From NCBI GenBank assembly GCA_009929375.1, contig SAAO01000012.1, forward strand, positions 1-64,000: 64,000 nt of DNA, given 5' to 3'. This DNA comes from Bacteroidia bacterium. Its GTDB lineage: Bacteria; Bacteroidota; Bacteroidia; Bacteroidales; Paludibacteraceae. This document shows, piece by piece, positions 8,724-17,755 of this stretch; position 1 is the stretch's first letter; every line of letters begins with the position of its first letter. The notes beneath the pieces are model-generated. The model worked only from the letters and a program-made list of their open reading frames with translations, searched no databases and had not been told where the DNA came from. The position numbers were made by a program, and so were the translations under genes.

Positions 8724-9455
8724 TTATTCCACCAGCGCCTTCAGGGCAGGTATGCGGAATGTGCGCGGAGCACCCGCAGGAGCGCTTCCATAGCGATAAG
8801 TGAAGTTATAGGTTTTTTCTCCCATGTCGAATTCTTTGGTGTGCACTACAATGCTCAGTGTGTCGGCATTCTGTGTTTCGAGCGATTTCAGGTCGAAAGA
8901 CACAATTCCCCAACGGTTGTAATCAGGATAATCGTTGTTGGCATTGTGGCGGAATTCGAGGTGAACCTTTCCGTCGGTGTAAACTTTCGAAGTGTCAGAA
9001 ACCAGATTGATAAAGTGCATTTTGTAACTTCCCGGGTATACAAATTCCACGTTCAGAAAATGACTGCCAATCCACATGTCTTCAATATATACATTATCGT
9101 TTCCGATACTGTCCTGAGTGGCTGCCGTCACATTGAAAATACCTTTTGTCAGTACTTCATACAGGTCGTTCAGTTTTACATCGTGATCGTAAGTGGCACT
9201 TTCAGGTTTGTCGGACAACAATGTGTAGTTTGCAATCACACGTTGTCCATCTTTCGGACGATAGTATTTGAGATTGGTTGCAATCGTCCACAGTCGTGTG
9301 CTGTCGTCGGTATGCATAAAGAAAGTGGTCGCCTGGTCGGGATTTTCGATGGTTACCAGGTCAGTTACAAACTTATCCAGCGAATAGTCGGGATCGTTGT
9401 CGTTACATGCTGTAAACAGTGGAATCAGCATGAAGAAAAATAGAACTCGTTTCAT
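8724..9455 (-). CDS. NigD-like lipoprotein
   Basis: Secreted lipoprotein of 243 residues. I chose the start at 9455 because it gives a clean lipoprotein signal (MKRVLFFFMLIPLFTAC, lipobox Cys17); upstream in-frame ATGs would add a hydrophilic tail. The body resembles the NigD-like family: an N-terminal OB-like part with DGQRVIANYTLLSD near residues 62-75 and the conserved YDHDVKLNDLYEVLTKG segment after it, then a C-terminal beta domain. NigD was named from a Bacteroides bacteriocin locus, but most homologues have no known function and no bacteriocin gene is seen here. It is monocistronic and convergent with the DUF6266 gene. Confidence 0.8.
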   Translation of the reverse strand: MKRVLFFFMLIPLFTACNDNDPDYSLDKFVTDLVTIENPDQATTFFMHTDDSTRLWTIATNLKYYRPKDGQRVIANYTLLSDKPESATYDHDVKLNDLYEVLTKGIFNVTAATQDSIGNDNVYIEDMWIGSHFLNVEFVYPGSYKMHFINLVSDTSKVYTDGKVHLEFRHNANNDYPDYNRWGIVSFDLKSLETQNADTLSIVVHTKEFDMGEKTYNFTYRYGSAPAGAPRTFRIPALKALVE

Positions 9456-9738
9456 AATAAAGCATGTTTTAAGTGATAGAATGATTGATTTCATTGAATA
9501 GATGTCGTCAGAAGAGGTTTTGTTGCATGTTTTAGTGTGAAAATAATTAAAAAACATTGTGCACACATCTTATTGTCAGTATAAGCGGCTGAAGCGTATT
9601 GGTTTTGCATGTAGTTTCAAAGGCTATAGTTGAAAATTTTGTCAGGATGACGATTCATTCAAATAAAGTATGTCTTTTGGATGCGTAACAAACTGGTACA
9701 TCCGGAAATAGTCCGCTGATTATACTTTGGTTATTATC

Positions 9739-9778
9739 AAACGCTTTATCCTGCAATTGGGGATAAAGCGTTTTTTTT
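9739..9778 (+). terminator. Strong intrinsic terminator without an upstream gene
   Basis: AAACGCTTTATCC and its inverse GGATAAAGCGTTT flank a nine-base loop, followed by eight T. The nearest plus-strand gene upstream ends at 8565 and has its own terminator. Confidence 0.8.
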
Positions 9779-9825
9779 ATGATTTATGCAGCTTGCTTTC
9801 TCTTCGGTTTACCAAATAAAATAAG

Positions 9826-9833
9826 TAGCTTTG
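9826..9833 (+). promoter_or_regulatory. -7 element of dnaG
   Basis: TAGCTTTG matches TAnnTTTG, 55 bases before the dnaG start. No matching -33 element at 20 bases. Confidence 0.4.
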
Positions 9834-9888
9834 TAATCGGAAAAATTTAAGCGATATCGTTTATTACTGAGATTTTTTTGTTGAAATT

Positions 9889-11844
9889 ATGCTCGACCAG
9901 TCAACCATAGATAAAATTACCGATGCCGCCCAGATTCAGGATGTGGTGTCCGATTATGTAACCCTTAAAAAGCGCGGTGTCAACCTCCTTGGCTTGTGTC
10001 CTTTTCATGGCGAAAAGACACCTTCTTTTATTGTGTCGCCGGCCAAAGGTATTTTCAAATGTTTTGGTTGCGGAAAAGGTGGAAACTCGGTGCATTTCAT
10101 CATGGAGCATGAGCAGATTTCGTATTACGAAGCATTGAAATTCCTGGCTAAAAAGTATCACATTGAATATCAGGAGCGTGAGTTGTCGCCCGAAGAAATG
10201 GCCGCCCGCAACGACCGTGAGTCGATGTTTCTGGTGAACGAATATGCGCAAAAATATTTCAGCAATACGCTTCACAATCATATCGATGGCAAATCCATAG
10301 GGCTGGCTTACTTCCGCGAGCGTGGTTTTCGCGACGATATTATCCGTAAGTTTCAGCTTGGTTACAGTCTTGAGCAGCGCGACGCCTTTACACAGGAAGC
10401 CATCAAGGCTGGTTACAATAAATCATATCTTGTAAAAACAGGTCTTACCCTCGAAGGTGAGAACAATTATCTGGCCGATCGTTTTCGTGGTCGTGTCATG
10501 TTTCCTGTGCATACACTTTCGGGAAAAGTAGTGGCATTTGGTGGTCGTATACTGAAAAAGGACGACAAAATGGCCAAGTACGTGAACTCGCCCGAGTCCG
10601 AAATTTATCATAAAAGTACTGAGCTTTACGGAATTTATTTTGCCAAGCAGGCCATAGTACGTCAGGATCGCTGTTTCCTTGTGGAGGGTTATACCGATGT
10701 AATTTCGATGCATCAAAGTGGTATCGAAAATGTGGTGGCTTCGTCGGGAACTTCGCTTACTCCTGGGCAAATCCGCATGATTCACCGCTTTACCGAAAAT
10801 GTGACTGTGATTTACGATGGCGATGCGGCCGGTATCAAAGCATCCATACGTGGTATCGATTTATTGCTTGAGGAAGGCTTGAATATCAAAGTGTTGCTCT
10901 TGCCCGATGGTGACGATCCCGACTCCTTTGCCCGAAAACACAATGCGTCCGACTTTATTGAGTTTGTGGAGAAAAATTCAGCAGACTTTATCCGCTTTAA
11001 AACGAATCTGCTTTTAAAAGATGCCGGAAACGATCCTGTGAAGCGTGCCGGGCTTGTCAGTGACATTGTGCGAAGTATTTCCATTATCCCAAATCAGGTA
11101 ATCAGAGCCGAATATGTAAAGGAATGCTCGGGTTTGCTGAATGTGGATGAGGCTATGCTCTATCACGAAATCAATAAGATAAAAACGGCAGATAAGGAAA
11201 AAGTGGCTACACGTCAGCCCAATCAGCCTGATGATTTTCCTCCGCCTCCCGGCGTGGATATTGATGAAGAAATTCCTGCCATTCCGGTTACGAAATTCGA
11301 CAACGAAGAACGAAACATTCTGCAACAACTCATTCGTTACGGACAAACGGTAATGTTCTACAACGACGATGAAAAAACACAGCCAGTCACTGTAGCTGCC
11401 TATATTTTCGATGAACTTGAACAGGATGAGCTTCGTTTCTTTAATCCTGCACATCAGCGTATGCTCGACGAGTACAGAGAACATATGCACGACAGCAGTT
11501 TTGTTCCTGAAAAATTTTTTGTGTATCATCCCGAAGCTTCCATTAGTAAACTGGCCGCTGATCTTGTGACCGAGAAGTATGTGCTCAGCAAAGTGCACTC
11601 GAAAGTGAAAAGCGTGGAAACCGACCTCGATCGCCTGATTGACCTCGTTCCCCGTGTGATTTTTGAGTTTAAAAACAGTCTGATTCTCGACCTTATTCGT
11701 CAGAAATTACTTGAAATGAAACAGGCTTCGGAGGTCAGAGATATGCAAAGAGTCAACGAAATAATGTACGAAATGGCCAATCTGGAAGCTGTAAAGAAAC
11801 AACTCTCGAAGAATCTTGGCGAAAGGATTATTATTAAGATTTAG
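9889..11844 (+). CDS. dnaG: DNA primase
   Basis: Makes RNA primers at the replication fork. The N-terminal zinc-binding domain has the CHC2 ligand set Cys37, His40, Cys58 and Cys61. The RNA polymerase domain follows (about 120-250) and then a Toprim domain with LVEGYTDVIS (catalytic Glu, about 265) and YDGDAAG. The C-terminal helicase-binding region is poorly conserved, as usual. A proline-rich linker (PPPPG, about 452) separates catalytic and C-terminal parts. At 651 residues it is typical for the phylum. It stands alone, not in the rpsU-dnaG-rpoD arrangement of Proteobacteria, and is followed directly by a dispersed repeat. Confidence 0.97.
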   Translation: MLDQSTIDKITDAAQIQDVVSDYVTLKKRGVNLLGLCPFHGEKTPSFIVSPAKGIFKCFGCGKGGNSVHFIMEHEQISYYEALKFLAKKYHIEYQERELSPEEMAARNDRESMFLVNEYAQKYFSNTLHNHIDGKSIGLAYFRERGFRDDIIRKFQLGYSLEQRDAFTQEAIKAGYNKSYLVKTGLTLEGENNYLADRFRGRVMFPVHTLSGKVVAFGGRILKKDDKMAKYVNSPESEIYHKSTELYGIYFAKQAIVRQDRCFLVEGYTDVISMHQSGIENVVASSGTSLTPGQIRMIHRFTENVTVIYDGDAAGIKASIRGIDLLLEEGLNIKVLLLPDGDDPDSFARKHNASDFIEFVEKNSADFIRFKTNLLLKDAGNDPVKRAGLVSDIVRSISIIPNQVIRAEYVKECSGLLNVDEAMLYHEINKIKTADKEKVATRQPNQPDDFPPPPGVDIDEEIPAIPVTKFDNEERNILQQLIRYGQTVMFYNDDEKTQPVTVAAYIFDELEQDELRFFNPAHQRMLDEYREHMHDSSFVPEKFFVYHPEASISKLAADLVTEKYVLSKVHSKVKSVETDLDRLIDLVPRVIFEFKNSLILDLIRQKLLEMKQASEVRDMQRVNEIMYEMANLEAVKKQLSKNLGERIIIKI

Positions 11845-11846
11845 TT

Positions 11847-11895
11847 GTTTTGCGTTTCGTGTTTATCTCCCTTCGGTCGATGACCGTTGGCTCGC
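11847..11895 (-). repeat. 49-bp dispersed repeat, copy 2 (inverted)
   Basis: Reverse complement equals 7510-7558 at 46 of 49 positions. It begins two bases after the dnaG stop codon and may form part of its 3' end. Confidence 0.75.
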
Positions 11896-11977
11896 ATTCT
11901 GAGTCAGAAGAATTATTTTGATTTGCTGATTGTCTGTCGTTAAGCCAGACTTGAATAAGCAATCGTAAACCTGTAAA

Positions 11978-12628
11978 TTGTATATTGTAAATAATAAGGT
12001 GTTATACACAGAATTGATAGATAATCCCCGCTATAAATTGCTCGATGAACTCAGTCACGATGAAATGAAAAGTTTTATATTGGCTGAAATGGTTCGTAAA
12101 CCGCTTTATGCCCGTATTATCTCCTGGTATCAGACTGCCGGTGTGCTGACCTTTTTGGCGGGTAGTTTTCTGGCCTTTCTTCCTGTATTTACTAAACGCG
12201 AAAGAGTTTACCTCTGGTGGCTGCTTGCCGGAATTGTGTTTTCGTTTACTGTCCTTGTTTTGTTGCACGAACTTATTCACGCGGCGGCTTATCGTTATGT
12301 AGGTGCTAAAAATATTTCTTTTGGTATGTATCTGCGAAAATTTATGTTCTATGTGCAGGCCGATCGTCAGGTGCTGAATTATAAACAATTCCGGATTGTA
12401 GCTCTGGCGCCTGCTGTCGTTGTTTTCGTGGCTTCAGTTATTGGAATGGCTGTTTTTAGCTTGCAGCCGGCACTTTATTTCTTTATTCCGGTATTTGGTT
12501 TACACAGTATTTTTTGTGGTGGCGATTTCGGGTTGCTTTGTTATTTTCAGAACCGAAATGATAAAAATATTCTGACTTATGATGTGAAATCCGAAACAAA
12601 GACTTACTTTTACGAACAAATTTCATAA
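11978..12628 (+). CDS. DUF3267-like membrane zincin
   Basis: Integral membrane protein of about 216 residues with around four helices (about 52-72, 80-100, 130-155, 160-182). HELIH at residues 97-101 is an HExxH zinc-peptidase signature placed at the end of a membrane helix, as in DUF3267 and site-2-protease-like families. A second conserved-looking motif, CGGDFG near 187, could supply further ligands. Substrate unknown. The start is uncertain: the frame opens with TTG (11978) and has an in-frame GTG at 11999, with no ATG until residue 30. No operon partner; dnaG ends 133 bases upstream. Confidence 0.65.
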   Translation: MYIVNNKVLYTELIDNPRYKLLDELSHDEMKSFILAEMVRKPLYARIISWYQTAGVLTFLAGSFLAFLPVFTKRERVYLWWLLAGIVFSFTVLVLLHELIHAAAYRYVGAKNISFGMYLRKFMFYVQADRQVLNYKQFRIVALAPAVVVFVASVIGMAVFSLQPALYFFIPVFGLHSIFCGGDFGLLCYFQNRNDKNILTYDVKSETKTYFYEQIS

Positions 12629-12783
12629 TATAATTTGATTTTATAGCCCTATCCTATTTTTTTTCAGATACATTGCAGCTTTTGCTGATGTTTGTAAATA
12701 GAGATTTACAGTAGTTTTCATTTTTTACGGGATTCCTTTTTATTGATATATAATCTAAATGTTTAATTAAAAAAATCTCAATC

Positions 12784-13863
12784 ATGAAAAATTATTTTAA
12801 TTGTTTTGTTTTTGTAATGGTGTTTTTTAACCTGGTTTTCCAAATCGGTTTGTTTGCACAGGAACCTGCTTTCAACGACTCTGCAAAAACGAATTTGTCA
12901 ACAAACGTAGTTCAGAATAATGGAACTACTACTCCGCAATTGTATCAGATTGTAAAATCTGATAAGTCTGAATATGTTGGTTATATCCTTAGTGATGATG
13001 GTCGCGAAATTCTAATCGAAACCCAGAATATCGGGAAAATTTACATTCAAAAGTCAGAAGTGGTATCTATTAATCTGATTGAGGATACAAGGTTGATTGT
13101 ACGCGGCGAAGTATACGATGCCGGACCATTCACCACCCGATATATGTTTACCACTAACGGCTTACCTCTGAAAAAGGGTGCAAACTATGCTATTTTAAAT
13201 CTTCACGGACCCGAAGTGCACTTTGCACTGTCGAATAACTTCAGCATTGGTATTATGACCAGCTGGATTGCCAGTCCGTATGTGGTTGTATTTAAGAAGA
13301 CCTTTCCCAATAAACAGGTTGACAAAGATTTGCATTTCTCGTTGGCAACAATGTTTGGTACTTCGGGTTACCTTTTCAATGGAAGAGGATTCGGTGGATT
13401 GCATTTCGCAAGTTTAACCAAAGGAAATGCTCGTAATAATATCAATCTTTCGGCGGGATATACCTATTTTAACGTCGGAGACATTAAAACTAATGCACAC
13501 CCTTACCGGCATGGTCCTTTGGCATCGCTTGCAGGAATTGTGAAAGTGGGAGCAAAGGCCAGTTTTGTTTTTGATAGTATGATAGGTTATTTAAATTTTT
13601 ATAAGTTGCAAAGCGTTTATGGATCAGGTTATTCCGGAAATACAGGTCCGGCTGATTATACTGATGAGAACTGGACTTATACAAAGTCAGGTGCTTTCTT
13701 TGTATTGCTGATGCCTGCAATGCGTTTCCAGACTCAGCCAAACTCGGCTTTCCAGATTTCGATTGCCGGAGTGTCAGTGACGCCTAAGGGCTATGCTTCT
13801 CTCGATTCTGATAAAACAGTTACTATACCTATTCCAATGCTTAGTTGGATGTACAAATTTTAA
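12784..13863 (+). CDS. Secreted or outer-membrane protein of unknown function
   Basis: 359 residues with a typical signal peptide (about 1-25, ending at FAQ). Residues about 55-95 form a small beta-rich unit (EYVGYILSDDGREILIE, then IGKIYIQKSEVV). The rest alternates short beta strands rich in glycine and aromatic residues and ends in WMYKF, a C-terminal aromatic typical of outer-membrane beta-barrels. I do not recognise a family and give no function. The coding region ends 17 bases before the next start, so the two may be cotranscribed. Confidence 0.7.
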   Translation: MKNYFNCFVFVMVFFNLVFQIGLFAQEPAFNDSAKTNLSTNVVQNNGTTTPQLYQIVKSDKSEYVGYILSDDGREILIETQNIGKIYIQKSEVVSINLIEDTRLIVRGEVYDAGPFTTRYMFTTNGLPLKKGANYAILNLHGPEVHFALSNNFSIGIMTSWIASPYVVVFKKTFPNKQVDKDLHFSLATMFGTSGYLFNGRGFGGLHFASLTKGNARNNINLSAGYTYFNVGDIKTNAHPYRHGPLASLAGIVKVGAKASFVFDSMIGYLNFYKLQSVYGSGYSGNTGPADYTDENWTYTKSGAFFVLLMPAMRFQTQPNSAFQISIAGVSVTPKGYASLDSDKTVTIPIPMLSWMYKF

Positions 13864-13880
13864 ATTTCAATTTTTTTTCA

Positions 13881-14651
13881 ATGATACTTTTCGATCAGGT
13901 AATTTTTGGGCCAATACGTAGTCGTCGTTTGGGTTTGTCGCTGGGAGTAAATTTGCTGCCCATTGATGCGAAAATATGTTCGTTCAATTGTCTCTACTGT
14001 GAATGTGGTTTCAATACCACTATGAAAGAATTTCCTTTTCCCACACGTGAGCAGGTGGCCGGAATCCTCGAAACCAAACTTTCGCAAATGGTGGCCGATG
14101 GTGAAATTCCCAATGTAATTACCTTTGCCGGAAATGGAGAACCTACGCTGCATCCGCAGTTTGAAGATATTATTGACGATACCATTGCGTTGCGAAACCG
14201 CTTTTGTCCTTCGGCAAAAGTAAGTGTGTTGTCTAATTCAACAAGAGTACACAAGCCGCATATTTTCAGTGCGCTGAGCAAAGTTGATAATAATATTCTG
14301 AAGTTCGATTCGGCTATTGATCGTACTATGAAACTGATTGATCAGCCAGTGGGAAAACATATCAATGTGGAATGGCTGATTGATCAGCTTCGTCGTTTCG
14401 AAGGCAAACTTATTATTCAAACCATGTTTATTCGTGGCGTGTACAATAACGAAGCTTTCGATAATACCACGGATGTGGAAGTGGAAGCCTGGCTGAATGC
14501 AATGGAGCAGATTAAACCACAGCAGATTATGATATACTCGCTGGATCGGGAAGCTCCCGTGAAAAATCTGCAAAAAGTGAATGTGGATGAGCTCAATCTG
14601 ATTGCCGAAAAAGCGCGTAATCGAGGTTTTTTAGTGTCGGTTGCTGGTTGA
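13881..14651 (+). CDS. Radical SAM protein
   Basis: 256-residue radical SAM enzyme of unknown substrate. The [4Fe-4S] cluster motif is C33-x3-C37-x2-C40 in KICSFNCLYC; FAGNGEPTLHP near 90-100 corresponds to the GGE-type SAM-binding motif. The class resembles COG0731-like wyosine-type or uncharacterised radical SAM proteins, without the extra C-terminal Cys clusters of SPASM enzymes. I set the start at the ATG at 13881; an in-frame ATG at 13845 would overlap the preceding gene and add twelve unconserved residues. Confidence 0.82.
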   Translation: MILFDQVIFGPIRSRRLGLSLGVNLLPIDAKICSFNCLYCECGFNTTMKEFPFPTREQVAGILETKLSQMVADGEIPNVITFAGNGEPTLHPQFEDIIDDTIALRNRFCPSAKVSVLSNSTRVHKPHIFSALSKVDNNILKFDSAIDRTMKLIDQPVGKHINVEWLIDQLRRFEGKLIIQTMFIRGVYNNEAFDNTTDVEVEAWLNAMEQIKPQQIMIYSLDREAPVKNLQKVNVDELNLIAEKARNRGFLVSVAG

Positions 14652-14704
14652 ACTTAGCATATATTTGTGAGTTAACTGTTTTTAAAACTTTATAATTACA
14701 AACA

Positions 14705-15646
14705 GTGAAAGTTCTTGTATGTCCGCTTAACTGGGGTCTTGGTCATGCTACCCGCTGCATTCCCATTATCCGTCAACTTCTGGTCGAAGGTCATGAGCCG
14801 GTCATTGTATCCGATGGCTTTCCGATGGCCTGCATCCGTATGCAGTTCCCCGACCTGCGTTATATCGAATATTCATCTTATCCTGTACGGTATTCATCCG
14901 GAATATCTCAGGTTCTGGCTATGCTCTGGAATATGCCTGCCATTGTGTATGGCATATTTGCCGAGCATCGCTGGCTGAAACAACTACTCCGTAAAGAACA
15001 TTTCGATCAGGTTATTTCCGACAACCGTTTTGGTATGTGGAGCAGACAAACGCACAGCATTTATATGACGCATCAGCTGATGATAAAAATGCCACGTGGT
15101 CTTAAAATACTTGAACGGGGCATGTGGCTTCTGCACCGCTGGGTAATCAATCATTATGATGAATGCTGGATTCCTGATTATGAAGGAGCTGAAAATCTTT
15201 CGGGTGATCTTTCGCACAAATACCGTTTACCGCACAATGCGAAATTTATCGGACCGCTTTCACGTTTCGATATATGGAGTGACAAAAGTGAGGACAGCAG
15301 CTACGAGATTGTGGCTGTACTCTCAGGTGTAGAGCCTCAGCGTTCGATTTTTGAACATCAGATTATAAAAAAATACCGTCGATCGGGAAAGAAAGTACTG
15401 ATTGTATGTGGTCAGCCTGCCGAAAACAAACGCACCTATCATGTGGGCGATGTCACCTTGGTGTCGCACCTTACCGACGATGAGCTTGTACCGTTGCTCC
15501 GTGGTGCAGAAAAAATCATTGCCCGTTCAGGATATTCCACCATAATGGATTTATATACGCTTGGTTGCCTGCACAAAGCCGAAATGAGTCCCATTCCGGG
15601 CCAAACCGAACAGGAATATCTGAAAAGTAAAATGGATGGAGAGTGA
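14705..15646 (+). CDS. GT28/MurG-like glycosyltransferase family protein
   Basis: Start is GTG. The N-terminus MKVLVCPLNWGLGHATRCIP is the glycine-rich acceptor-side loop of a GT-B glycosyltransferase (MurG-like, GLGHATR). The C-terminal half has the nucleotide-sugar motif, RSGYSTIMDLYTLGC, near 275-289. It ends with PGQTEQEYLKSKM. From memory of relatives I expect about 35-40 more residues after this motif, so this copy may be C-terminally shortened. The adjacent toxin-antitoxin genes begin 15 bases beyond its stop on the other strand, consistent with an insertion. Donor and acceptor are unknown. Confidence 0.65.
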   Translation: MKVLVCPLNWGLGHATRCIPIIRQLLVEGHEPVIVSDGFPMACIRMQFPDLRYIEYSSYPVRYSSGISQVLAMLWNMPAIVYGIFAEHRWLKQLLRKEHFDQVISDNRFGMWSRQTHSIYMTHQLMIKMPRGLKILERGMWLLHRWVINHYDECWIPDYEGAENLSGDLSHKYRLPHNAKFIGPLSRFDIWSDKSEDSSYEIVAVLSGVEPQRSIFEHQIIKKYRRSGKKVLIVCGQPAENKRTYHVGDVTLVSHLTDDELVPLLRGAEKIIARSGYSTIMDLYTLGCLHKAEMSPIPGQTEQEYLKSKMDGE

Positions 15647-15660
15647 GATAGTTTTCCTCA

Positions 15661-16086
15661 CTAATCTGAGTTTTTAAGTGTCCTCAAAAACTCTTCAGGG
15701 CTGAATACCGATAAGCTACTCACCTTGTAGTCTTTTGTGTTTCGCGTGACGATTACATTAATTTTATTAGAAGACTCGGCCGAGAAATTCTGTATAGCAT
15801 CCTCGAAATCACCGAATCCTGAGTTTAATGCATTTATTATTATGCTTTTATCTGTTGTTAATACATCGGTGAAGCTTAGAAGTTGTTTGAGTTTATTAAC
15901 AACCTTTTCGTGGCTTGCTGTTTTTCTTAAAAGGTAATATGTGTTGCTAATAATTACGGAAGTCACATATCCGGTAATTTTTCCGGTATGGCATAAAGTT
16001 AGTATTCTGGCTGAATTTTCCGAGAATGGTTTTCTGTCGAAAAAGAAGTCCAGTATTACATCGGTGTCAATCAGAATCCTTTTCAT
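15661..16086 (-). CDS. PIN-domain toxin (VapC-like ribonuclease)
   Basis: 141-residue PIN-domain protein, probably a metal-dependent RNase toxin. Acidic residues of the active site appear as Asp7/Asp9 in LIDTDVILDFF, the DFEDAIQ motif at 93-99 and TRNTKDY near 114-120. The usual second-helix Glu seems replaced by Asn48. The start overlaps the end of the antitoxin gene by 20 bases, which indicates translational coupling. It belongs to the PIN_3-like group common in Bacteroidota. Target RNA is unknown. Confidence 0.85.
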   Translation of the reverse strand: MKRILIDTDVILDFFFDRKPFSENSARILTLCHTGKITGYVTSVIISNTYYLLRKTASHEKVVNKLKQLLSFTDVLTTDKSIIINALNSGFGDFEDAIQNFSAESSNKINVIVTRNTKDYKVSSLSVFSPEEFLRTLKNSD

Positions 16087-16336
16087 TCTTAAGATATTTT
16101 TCTGTCAGACTACTTTCTAATTCCTTCTTATAATCAAAACTCTCAGGAGCCTTAAATGATCCTTTAAGAGAATTTACGATATCCGTTATTTCCGGATAAT
16201 CATTCTTTTGCTCTTTCGTGAGCGCTTTCAGATAATTTTCAATTATATCTGAAAGGCTGCGACCTTTACTTTTTGCATATATTTTTGCTTTCTCAATGGT
16301 CGTTTGCTCTATTGTAAGCGTTAATTTTGTGTTCAT
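16067..16336 (-). CDS. DUF6364-type antitoxin
   Basis: 89-residue antitoxin paired with the PIN toxin. The N-terminal part (TKLTLTIEQTTIEKAKIYAKSKGRS, read as two shorter blocks) is a ribbon-helix-helix-like DNA-binding unit; the C-terminal half should wrap the toxin. I chose ATG 16336 because it begins the conserved MNTKLTLTI; the frame is open further upstream but would run through the promoter. It is the first gene of the pair and likely represses its own promoter at the inverted repeat 16349-16370. Confidence 0.82.
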   Translation of the reverse strand: MNTKLTLTIEQTTIEKAKIYAKSKGRSLSDIIENYLKALTKEQKNDYPEITDIVNSLKGSFKAPESFDYKKELESSLTEKYLKNEKDSD

Positions 16337-16348
16337 GATTATGTGAAA

Positions 16349-16370
16349 TTTGCATGATAATACGTGCAAA
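16349..16370 (-). promoter_or_regulatory. Candidate autoregulatory operator of the toxin-antitoxin pair
   Basis: TTTGCA and TGCAAA around a ten-base spacer, starting 12 bases before the antitoxin ATG and overlapping the -7 element. This is the usual place for antitoxin binding. A second palindrome, ATACGTAT, lies just upstream. Confidence 0.5.
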
Positions 16371-16397
16371 TATAAATACAATGATACGTATATGCAA
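16367..16397 (-). promoter_or_regulatory. Promoter of the toxin-antitoxin operon
   Basis: On the minus strand: TTG (16397-16395), exactly 20 bases, then TATATTTG (16374-16367). This is a full match to the Bacteroidota primary-sigma consensus. Confidence 0.75.
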
Positions 16398-16441
16398 TAG
16401 TTGAAAGAAAATTTGACTCTTTTAGTAATAATTTAAACAGC

Positions 16442-17755
16442 TTATTTATCATTTTCCAATTCTATTTCTCCCACAAAAGCCGTCAACCTTCTGTCTAATT
16501 CAGGAATTTGTTCGGGGCGTACAAACGATACACAGGCGCGTAGTCCGTTAGGGTTTTCACTGCCCGTAATAGCCAGCGAAATAGCACTAATGCCATAATA
16601 CAGAAATGCTTTCATCAGTTCAGCACTTGTCATGCCAGGATATGCAATTGTAAAATAAAATCCATCCGCTAAATCGCCATCCTCATCATTATAAACGATA
16701 TAAAAACCGTGTTTCAGGAATATTTCCTTCATGGCGCGGGCTTTTTCGCCGTAAGCATGCAGGCTTTCGGTGAAATTGATTTCCCCATCGTTAGCAGCTT
16801 TCAGCATGGCTGCAAGTGCATATTGTGCCGAATGCGAAGTGCCCGCAGTTGTGGCATAAAGCACACCGTAAGGAATAAAATGTCCCAATACATCGCTGCT
16901 GAAATATTTTTTCAGCGCCGGATAATGTTTTGTGCGCAGTTTTTCCGAAATTATCATCATGCCGATACGCTGTCCGGCATAACTGAAAATTTTTGAAGCA
17001 GAGAGCAATAAGATATAGTTTTCGGTATAGCGGGCCACTGTGGGCTGATAAGGTGCAACGCCGGGATGTCCGTAATTGTGACGGAAATCCATACCGAAAT
17101 AGGCGAGGTCTTCTACCACCACCGCGTCATAACGGTCGGCCAGTTCGGCAATTATCTGCAATTCTTTTTCGCTCAGACTAATCCACGAAGGATTGTTGGG
17201 AGAAGAATATGTGATAGTGCAGATATTTCCTTCCTGAAGGTACGATTCCAGTTTTGCACGAAGTTTTTCACCCCTGTAGCTCAGTATGTCGAAAGATTTA
17301 AAGGGAAGTCCGCACAGATTCAGTTGCGATTTGTTCACCGGAAACCCCGGATCGATAAACAAGGTGTAGGGTTTTTCCGGGTTGGAGCGTCCCATGGCCA
17401 GCAAGGCAGCAAAACTTCCCTGCATGCCACCTACAGTTGGAATACAACAGGCCGGCGATACGTCGATATCCATAAAAAGTTTGGCAAAGCGCGAAATCTC
17501 GGTTTTGGCAAACGGAATTCCTTCTATGTTTGGATAAATGCGTGCCAGACCCATATCCAGCGCTTCGTGTTCGGCTTTTACGCCGATTCTGGAAGGTTCC
17601 AGACCGGGAACACCCATTTCCATGTGGATAAATTCCTCGCCACTTTCCTGTTCGATCTGCGCCACCAGTTTGCCTACTTCGCGAATGGAAAGACGGGTAA
17701 TGTCACTTTCGCCAAACTGAGCAAATAAACTATCTACTATTTCTTTTGTAATCAT
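16442..17755 (-). CDS. PLP-dependent aminotransferase, class I/II
   Basis: 437-residue fold-type I aminotransferase. The PLP Schiff-base lysine is Lys255 in SASKIFSYAGQRIG; SSPNNPS near 184-190 and the VVVEDLAYFGMD block with the PLP-ring Asp near 216 are typical. The N-terminus is longer than AspC-type enzymes. Substrate cannot be told. It overlaps the upstream lipoprotein gene by four bases (ATGA), so both are translated from one transcript. The phenylacetate-CoA ligase and ACT genes follow the same direction further upstream, which makes an aromatic amino-acid role plausible but unproven. Confidence 0.85.
   Translation of the reverse strand: MITKEIVDSLFAQFGESDITRLSIREVGKLVAQIEQESGEEFIHMEMGVPGLEPSRIGVKAEHEALDMGLARIYPNIEGIPFAKTEISRFAKLFMDIDVSPACCIPTVGGMQGSFAALLAMGRSNPEKPYTLFIDPGFPVNKSQLNLCGLPFKSFDILSYRGEKLRAKLESYLQEGNICTITYSSPNNPSWISLSEKELQIIAELADRYDAVVVEDLAYFGMDFRHNYGHPGVAPYQPTVARYTENYILLLSASKIFSYAGQRIGMMIISEKLRTKHYPALKKYFSSDVLGHFIPYGVLYATTAGTSHSAQYALAAMLKAANDGEINFTESLHAYGEKARAMKEIFLKHGFYIVYNDEDGDLADGFYFTIAYPGMTSAELMKAFLYYGISAISLAITGSENPNGLRACVSFVRPEQIPELDRRLTAFVGEIELENDK

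Larger units (their letters stand above)
9456..9888. other. Spacer between the NigD-like gene and dnaG
   Basis: This 433-base stretch has no coding potential. It carries the upstream region of the NigD-like gene, a strong plus-strand terminator at 9739-9778 with no plus-strand gene before it, and the -7 element of dnaG at 9826-9833. Confidence 0.6.

Noticed and set aside
12629-12783. Small RNA or gene in the spacer before the unknown outer-membrane protein
   Set aside because: Only A/T-rich sequence; no hairpin, -7 element or frame stood out.
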